NCBI GenBank assembly: GCA_020439605.1
Contig: JAGQSI010000003.1
Span: forward strand, 1-27,838
Length of the DNA: 27,838 nt
DNA from: Acidimicrobiales bacterium
Lineage (GTDB): Bacteria > Actinomycetota > Acidimicrobiia > Acidimicrobiales > Iamiaceae
Direction: 5' to 3'
In this document: positions 23,647 to 27,838 of the stretch, one piece after another
Numbering within the stretch: position 1 is the stretch's first letter
How the letters are laid out: each line of letters begins with the position of its first letter
Program-made: the position numbers and the translations under genes
Notes under the pieces: generated by a model
Seen by the model: only the letters and a program-made list of their open reading frames with translations
The model's database searches: none
Told to the model about the DNA's origin: nothing

Positions 23647-23760
23647 AGCTCTATTCACGCCGTCCACCCGATCGTCGCGATTGTTCTGGTACAAAGTTTG
23701 TGAGGCAGAATAAGGGCACAACGCTTTCGGGGGTGACCGCATCGTCGGCATCCACCATTT

Positions 23761-23766
23761 AGGAGG
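23761..23766 (+). promoter_or_regulatory. strong ribosome binding site of panD
   Basis: AGGAGG ends 5 bases before the panD ATG, one of the few consensus Shine-Dalgarno sites in the right half. The 125 bases after panC may carry a separate panD promoter; I see no clear -35/-10 pair. Confidence 0.7.
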
Positions 23767-23771
23767 CTGCC

Positions 23772-24197
23772 ATGCAGCGACGAATGATGAAGTCCAAGAT
23801 TCACCGCGCCACCGTCACGGATGCGGATCTTCACTACGTGGGTTCGGTGACGATCGACCTCAATCTCATGGACGCAGCAGACCTGCTCGAACATGAGCAA
23901 GTGGCCATTGTGGACGTGGACAATGGGGCCCGCCTCGAAACCTATGTGATCGCCGGAGAACGCGGGAGCGGCGACATCTGCTTGAACGGTGCAGCCGCAC
24001 GGCTGGTCAGCCCGGGGGACCGGGTCATCATCATCAGCTATGCGGATTACAACTCCGAAGAACTCCTCAGCTACCAGCCAGCAGTAGTTCACGTGGACAC
24101 CGCCAACCGGATCGTGGATCAGGCTGCTGCAGCGCTGATCGCTGCGGCTGATGGCCCGCCACCACGGCGTTACGTCGACATCGTCGCTTCCAACTGA
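23772..24197 (+). CDS. panD: aspartate 1-decarboxylase proenzyme
   Basis: PanD makes beta-alanine from aspartate using a pyruvoyl group formed by self-cleavage. The cleavage site Gly24-Ser25 is in [19 protein letters not shown]; Tyr/His-rich DADLHYVGS and KIHRATVT are as in other PanD. INGAAARL-like [20 protein letters not shown] and SYADY follow. The 141 residues include a C-terminal tail of about 25 residues beyond the E. coli length, as in mycobacteria, where the tail is functionally important. Together with panC it supplies pantothenate. Confidence 0.95.
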   Translation: MQRRMMKSKIHRATVTDADLHYVGSVTIDLNLMDAADLLEHEQVAIVDVDNGARLETYVIAGERGSGDICLNGAAARLVSPGDRVIIISYADYNSEELLSYQPAVVHVDTANRIVDQAAAALIAAADGPPPRRYVDIVASN

Positions 24198-24241
24198 CCC
24201 AAAGTTCGTCGCGGCCCAACGCGACGGGACAAACTGCAACG

Positions 24242-25849
24242 ATGAACCCCACGGAGCTCGACCTGCTCGTGCTTGGCAGTGGCGTGGCCGGATTGTCGGC
24301 CGCTGTGCGCGCTGCAGAAACCCACAAGATGCGGGTAGGAGTACTGACCAAGGGCGAATTGCCACAGGCAACAACTCGCTGGGCCCAAGGCGGAGTGGCT
24401 GCTGTGTTGCATGGGGACCCGGACAGCACAGACCTTCACCTTGCCGACACACTGGCTGCGGGAGCGGGTCTATGTGACGTGGAAGCGGTTCGGGTGTTGG
24501 TGGACGAGGGGCCGCATCGGGTTGAAGAACTCATCGCAATGGGGGCCATCTTCGACCGAGACATGCACGGCAAATTGGAACTTGCCAGAGAAGGCGGCCA
24601 CACCCTTCCCAGAATTGTTCACGCCGGCGGCTCGGCAACTGGAGCAGAGGTGGAACGAGCGCTGGTGGAGGCGGTTCAGGCCACCATGGCTGTGATCCAC
24701 GAGCATGCCTTCGCTCTGGAACTCATCGTCGAATCACAGCGATGCAGGGGAGTTACCGCACTGTTTGCTGATGGAACGGTTCACGAAGTGCGTGCAACCA
24801 ACGTCTTGTTGACCACTGGTGGAGCAGGCCAGATGTACTCGGTCACCACCAACCCGTTCGAGGCCACAGGTGACGGTATCGCCATGGCATTGCGTGCCGG
24901 AGTGGCGGTGACAGACATCGAGTTCATTCAGTTCCACCCCACAGCGCTTTCGGTTGAGACAATGCCCAGACCGCTGCTCACCGAGGCGTTGAGAGGCCAC
25001 GGCGCCTTGTTGCGAGATTCCACCGGCGAGCGTTTCGTGGATGAAATGGCACCCCGTGACGTGGTTTCTCGGGCAGAGATCAGACGCATGGTGGAACTCG
25101 GGGACAACCACGTATACCTCGACGCCACCGGGCTCGACGGGTTCAACGAACGTTTCCCCAACATCGCCAAGGAACTACGTGAACTGGGCCTCGACCCCGG
25201 CAAGGATCTCTTGCCGGTTGCGCCTGCTGCTCACTACACATGCGGTGGGATCGTCACAGATCTTCGAGGAGCGTCATCGCTGCCGGGGCTGTGGGCGGCC
25301 GGTGAGGTCTCGTGCTCTGGGGTTCATGGAGCCAACCGTCTGGCCTCGAACTCGCTGCTCGAAGGAATGGTGTTTGGTCCAAAAGCGGTCGAAGCAATCG
25401 AGGATGGTGTTTCAGGTCCTGAGGCCTCCGGCGCAATGCGCTCGGTCCTGGGCGTGGATGGTGATGGTCCAGACCGTGGTGCTGGTGGAGTGATCGGAGG
25501 AATGATGACTCACCTAGAACCAGTAGAGCCTGCAGATATTGACCTGTCGGCTCAACGCACCCCTGATGCTGTTGGAGATTCGAGGAGTCACCTCCAGCAC
25601 ACCATGACAATGAATGCAGGGGTGCTGCGAGACCGAGATTCCCTTGAAGCCGCGACGAAGGTAGTGGACAAGGAACTTGCCCTAGCGGTTGGCAACAGCG
25701 TCGCGGACTGTGAGATGCGCAATCTCGCAACTGTTGCTCGGGCCACGGTGGCTGCTGCGCTCAAACGCGAGGAAAGTCGCGGTGCTCACACCCGCGAAGA
25801 CTTCACGGAGACCCGTGAAGAGTTAGCCAGGCGAATCGTTTTCATTTAG
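24242..25849 (+). CDS. nadB: L-aspartate oxidase
   Basis: NadB oxidises aspartate to iminoaspartate with FAD, the first step of de novo NAD synthesis. The 535-residue protein has the FAD-binding LVLGSGVAGLSAAVRAAE, TRWAQGGVAAVL, HAGGSATGAEVERAL, VTDIEFIQFHPTALS, LRGHGALLRDSTGERFVDEM, DVVSRAEIRRM, HYTCGGIVTD and the FAD-proximal GEVSCSGVHGANRLASNSLL. These distinguish it from fumarate reductases mainly by context: nadC follows one gene later. nadA is not adjacent in this window. Confidence 0.93.
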   Translation: MNPTELDLLVLGSGVAGLSAAVRAAETHKMRVGVLTKGELPQATTRWAQGGVAAVLHGDPDSTDLHLADTLAAGAGLCDVEAVRVLVDEGPHRVEELIAMGAIFDRDMHGKLELAREGGHTLPRIVHAGGSATGAEVERALVEAVQATMAVIHEHAFALELIVESQRCRGVTALFADGTVHEVRATNVLLTTGGAGQMYSVTTNPFEATGDGIAMALRAGVAVTDIEFIQFHPTALSVETMPRPLLTEALRGHGALLRDSTGERFVDEMAPRDVVSRAEIRRMVELGDNHVYLDATGLDGFNERFPNIAKELRELGLDPGKDLLPVAPAAHYTCGGIVTDLRGASSLPGLWAAGEVSCSGVHGANRLASNSLLEGMVFGPKAVEAIEDGVSGPEASGAMRSVLGVDGDGPDRGAGGVIGGMMTHLEPVEPADIDLSAQRTPDAVGDSRSHLQHTMTMNAGVLRDRDSLEAATKVVDKELALAVGNSVADCEMRNLATVARATVAAALKREESRGAHTREDFTETREELARRIVFI

Positions 25850-25859
25850 GAACCCCGCA

Positions 25860-26699
25860 ATGACAGATCCTTCGACCACCGCCAGTGGGCACGGCCCCAA
25901 TTGGTATCCAGACCCCATGGGGCGCCACGAATACCGCTGGTTCGATGGAACCAACTGGACCGATCAGGTGAGCTCTCACGGCCGACAGGGCACCGATGCG
26001 CTGGCCCCGCCGACTCCAGGGCCAGTGGGGCCGGGCAATGAACAGGTGGCACGAGATCTGAAACGTGCAGGCGTGCAGTCGGGAGCGGTCCAGGGGGGAG
26101 GCTCGCTGTTCACAGAGCCGGTCCTGGTGGTGAATCAGAAGGCCAAGTTCATCGAACTGAACAATGAGTACTCGATCTCGGATCAGCACGGAAACCAGAT
26201 CGGAGCGGTGCGCCAGGTTGGCCAGAGCACGGCGAAGAAGGTGATGCGGGTGCTTTCTTCAATGGATCAGTTCATGACCCACAAGCTGCAGGTGGTGGAC
26301 GCCAACGGACACGTAGCGCTCCAACTGACTCGTCCGGCCAAGTTCATCAAGTCCAAGATCGTGATTCAGGACGGCTCGGGGCGAGAAGTGGGCACGGTGG
26401 TGCAGGAGAACGCGGTCGGCAAGATCCACTTCGGGATCATGGTTGACGATCAACGAATCGCCTCCATCAACGGCGAGAACTGGCGCGCATGGAATTTCAA
26501 CATCCAGGACAGCCAAGGCACCGAGATCGCAAGAATCACGAAGACCTTCGTTGGTCTCACCAAAGCGATGTTCACAACCGCCGACAACTATGTGGTGCAG
26601 ATACATCGTCCTTTGGAGGAGCCGCTGCGCAGCCTCGTGGTTGCTGCAGCGGTGAGCGTTGATACTGCTTTGAAGCAGGACAACCGGGGTTTCAACTAG
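25860..26699 (+). CDS. DUF2510 + LURP-one/scramblase-like protein
   Basis: The 279-residue protein begins with a DUF2510 motif (NWYPDPMGRHEYRWFDGTNW, residues 14-33), common at the N-terminus of actinobacterial membrane-associated proteins. The rest (about 82-270) is a tubby/scramblase-like beta-barrel: LFTEPVLVVNQKAKFIELNN, YSISDQHGNQIGAVRQVGQS, a repeated strand pattern with I-x-D-x-x-G-x-E-[IV] units, and a closing hydrophobic helix SLVVAAAVSVDTAL that would run through the barrel. It resembles phospholipid-scramblase-related proteins of actinobacteria. Its place between nadB and nadC does not explain its role. TAGGA lies about 8 bases before the ATG. Confidence 0.75.
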   Translation: MTDPSTTASGHGPNWYPDPMGRHEYRWFDGTNWTDQVSSHGRQGTDALAPPTPGPVGPGNEQVARDLKRAGVQSGAVQGGGSLFTEPVLVVNQKAKFIELNNEYSISDQHGNQIGAVRQVGQSTAKKVMRVLSSMDQFMTHKLQVVDANGHVALQLTRPAKFIKSKIVIQDGSGREVGTVVQENAVGKIHFGIMVDDQRIASINGENWRAWNFNIQDSQGTEIARITKTFVGLTKAMFTTADNYVVQIHRPLEEPLRSLVVAAAVSVDTALKQDNRGFN

Positions 26700-26722
26700 G
26701 TCGTGTGGAAGGCTCTTGACCA

Positions 26723-27598
26723 ATGGCTATGTCTGCTCCCATCTCTGCAATCAGACCAGTGGTCACTGCGGCCCTGGCCGAGGACCTGACACCTCTCGGT
26801 GATATTTCGGCCGCGTTGTTGCCCCAAAGCGCCATGGCCAACGCACAGTTCGTTGCCCGCACCGATGGTGTTGTGGCCGGGCTCGCGTGCGTGGACGAAA
26901 CATTTCGGCAGGTGGATGGCGCTATTTCGTGCGAATGGAAGGTGAGCGAAGGGGACCGGGTTGCGCCCGGCACCGTGCTCGCTGTGGTCACCGGCCCGCT
27001 CGCTTCGGTACTCACAGCAGAACGCACCGCACTCAACCTGATGGGTCACCTCAGCGGCATCGCAACCCGCACCCGTGCGTTCGTGGACGCAGCGGCCCCG
27101 TTGCGGGTGTGGGACACCAGAAAGACCACACCGGGTCTTCGGGCGCTGGAAAAAGCGGCGGTGCGCGCCGGTGGCGGGCGCAATCACCGCGGCAACCTCA
27201 GCGACTGGGTCATGTTCAAGGACAACCACCTCACTGTGCTCGGCATCAACGCCGCTGTGGCCAGTGCCAGAGATGCGTGGCCGGGGCGCACCGTGCACGT
27301 GGAGTGCGACCGGCTCAGCCAGGTCCAAGAGGCATTGGATGCCGGCGCCGATGCCATCTTGCTGGACAACATGGCCCCAGCTGAAGTGAGCGATGCCGTT
27401 GCGTTGGCCACCGCACACGCCACCGAGAACGGGACCCGCAGAGCACTGCTCGAGATATCTGGTGGCATAACCATCGACAACGTCGGGGGTTACAGCCACA
27501 CCGGTGCTGACGTGGTGTCGTCGGGTTCGCTCACCAATTCGTCACCGGTGCTCGACATCGGCCTGGACATCGACGTGCAAAGGCCCGAAGGGTCCTAG
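26723..27598 (+). CDS. nadC: nicotinate-nucleotide pyrophosphorylase (quinolinate phosphoribosyltransferase)
   Basis: NadC converts quinolinate and PRPP to nicotinate mononucleotide and CO2. Motifs: VTAALAEDLTPLGDISAAL, ERTALNLMGHLSGIATRT, WDTRKTTPGLRALEKAAVRA, GGGRNHRGNLSDWVMFKDNH, HVECD, ILLDNMAP and LLEISGGI, all as in NadC. GGAAGG (26706-26711) precedes the ATG 26723 by 11 bases; ATG 26729 is a possible start. The 291-residue length is normal. coaX starts 3 bases after the stop. Confidence 0.95.
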   Translation: MAMSAPISAIRPVVTAALAEDLTPLGDISAALLPQSAMANAQFVARTDGVVAGLACVDETFRQVDGAISCEWKVSEGDRVAPGTVLAVVTGPLASVLTAERTALNLMGHLSGIATRTRAFVDAAAPLRVWDTRKTTPGLRALEKAAVRAGGGRNHRGNLSDWVMFKDNHLTVLGINAAVASARDAWPGRTVHVECDRLSQVQEALDAGADAILLDNMAPAEVSDAVALATAHATENGTRRALLEISGGITIDNVGGYSHTGADVVSSGSLTNSSPVLDIGLDIDVQRPEGS

Positions 27599-27601
27599 AC
27601 G

Positions 27602-27838
27602 ATGCTTCTCGCCATCGACATCGGTAACACCCAGACCGTGATTGGCCTGTTCGGCGATGATGACCACGCCCCCAGCTATCACGCCCGCAACGATGAACGT
27701 CACGGCCGCGTACCTCCGGCCGAGGCAGGTCTGCTCGACCACTGGCGCATCGCCACCAACTCGGAGCGAACCTCAGATGAGCACGCGTTGATGGTGCAGG
27801 AGTTCCTCGGCTTTCACGGGTTCTCGTTCGACGATGAC
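27602..27838 (+). CDS. coaX: type III pantothenate kinase, N-terminal part (cut by window edge)
   Basis: The first 79 residues are present. They begin MLLAIDIGNTQTVIGLFG, where DIGNT is the ATP phosphate-binding loop of the ASKHA fold, and continue as LLDHWRIATNSERTSDEHAL, the next conserved block. Between them lies a polar insertion of about 24 residues (residues 19-42; starts GDDDHAPSYHARN) that is longer than the short DGxxL turn usual in CoaX. The frame is intact through it. The enzyme phosphorylates pantothenate made by PanC/PanD, and in actinobacteria the gene commonly follows panC-panD. Confidence 0.9.
   Translation, partial: MLLAIDIGNTQTVIGLFGDDDHAPSYHARNDERHGRVPPAEAGLLDHWRIATNSERTSDEHALMVQEFLGFHGFSFDDD

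Noticed and set aside
23647..23771. Promoter between panC and panD
   Set aside because: TTGTTC and AGAATA are present but about 20 bases apart, so no convincing pair.
1..27838. CRISPR array, rRNA genes, prophage structural genes
   Set aside because: No regular direct repeats with spacers, no rRNA-like sequence and no phage structural proteins were seen.

Overview
The window looks like a chromosomal segment of a mid-to-high-GC actinomycete, most likely in or near the class Acidimicrobiia. The evidence is the TopA lysine/alanine-rich tail, a SigR/RsrA-type sigma/zinc anti-sigma pair, and a zincin (DUF2342)-tilS-hpt-...-folE-folP-folB-folK-panC-panD-...-coaX order that resembles the mycobacterial Rv3626c-Rv3600c neighbourhood. 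Family names are from my own reading of the proteins; no database search was run.

Layout. (a) 1-1149: 3' end of topA. (b) 1150-8331: a roughly 7.2-kb accessory island between topA and tmk. It holds transposase remnants of three families: an integrase-core element in two pieces on opposite strands near the two island edges, an IS1380-type relic, and an IS3-type relic. Between them lie two intact, visibly AT-richer genes, a lipoprotein and a secreted endonuclease/exonuclease/phosphatase (EEP) enzyme. On the minus strand, 5.7-8.0 kb, is a decayed row of polymorphic-toxin C-terminal tips each followed by an immunity-like gene. One pair looks like an RNase A-like CdiA-CT tip with a CdiI_2-type immunity protein; another is an RHS-core fragment followed by an intact immunity-like gene. 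(c) 8332-10031: tmk-holB, overlapping. (d) 10369-14937: a membrane-anchored metzincin-like protease, then, on the minus strand, a DUF4333-type lipoprotein and a large MASE1-PAS-GGDEF-EAL protein whose GGDEF site is degenerate. (e) 14996-16051: an ECF sigma factor of the SigR/SigH type, its ZAS anti-sigma factor and a 48-residue membrane protein. (f) 16058-27838: a tightly packed plus-strand run: zincin-like metalloprotease, tilS, hpt, a lipoprotein, folE, folP, a phosphatase-fold protein lacking its catalytic Cys, folB, folK, a DUF2520-type Rossmann protein, panC, panD, nadB, a DUF2510-scramblase-like protein, nadC and the start of coaX.

The right half is a cofactor-synthesis supercluster: folate (folE, P, B, K), pantothenate/CoA (panC, panD, coaX and probably the Rossmann protein) and de novo NAD (nadB, nadC). 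Many genes overlap by 4-37 bases, which suggests translational coupling. The most unusual material is the topA-tmk island, which reads as a graveyard of interbacterial toxin/immunity cassettes with a few intact cargo genes.
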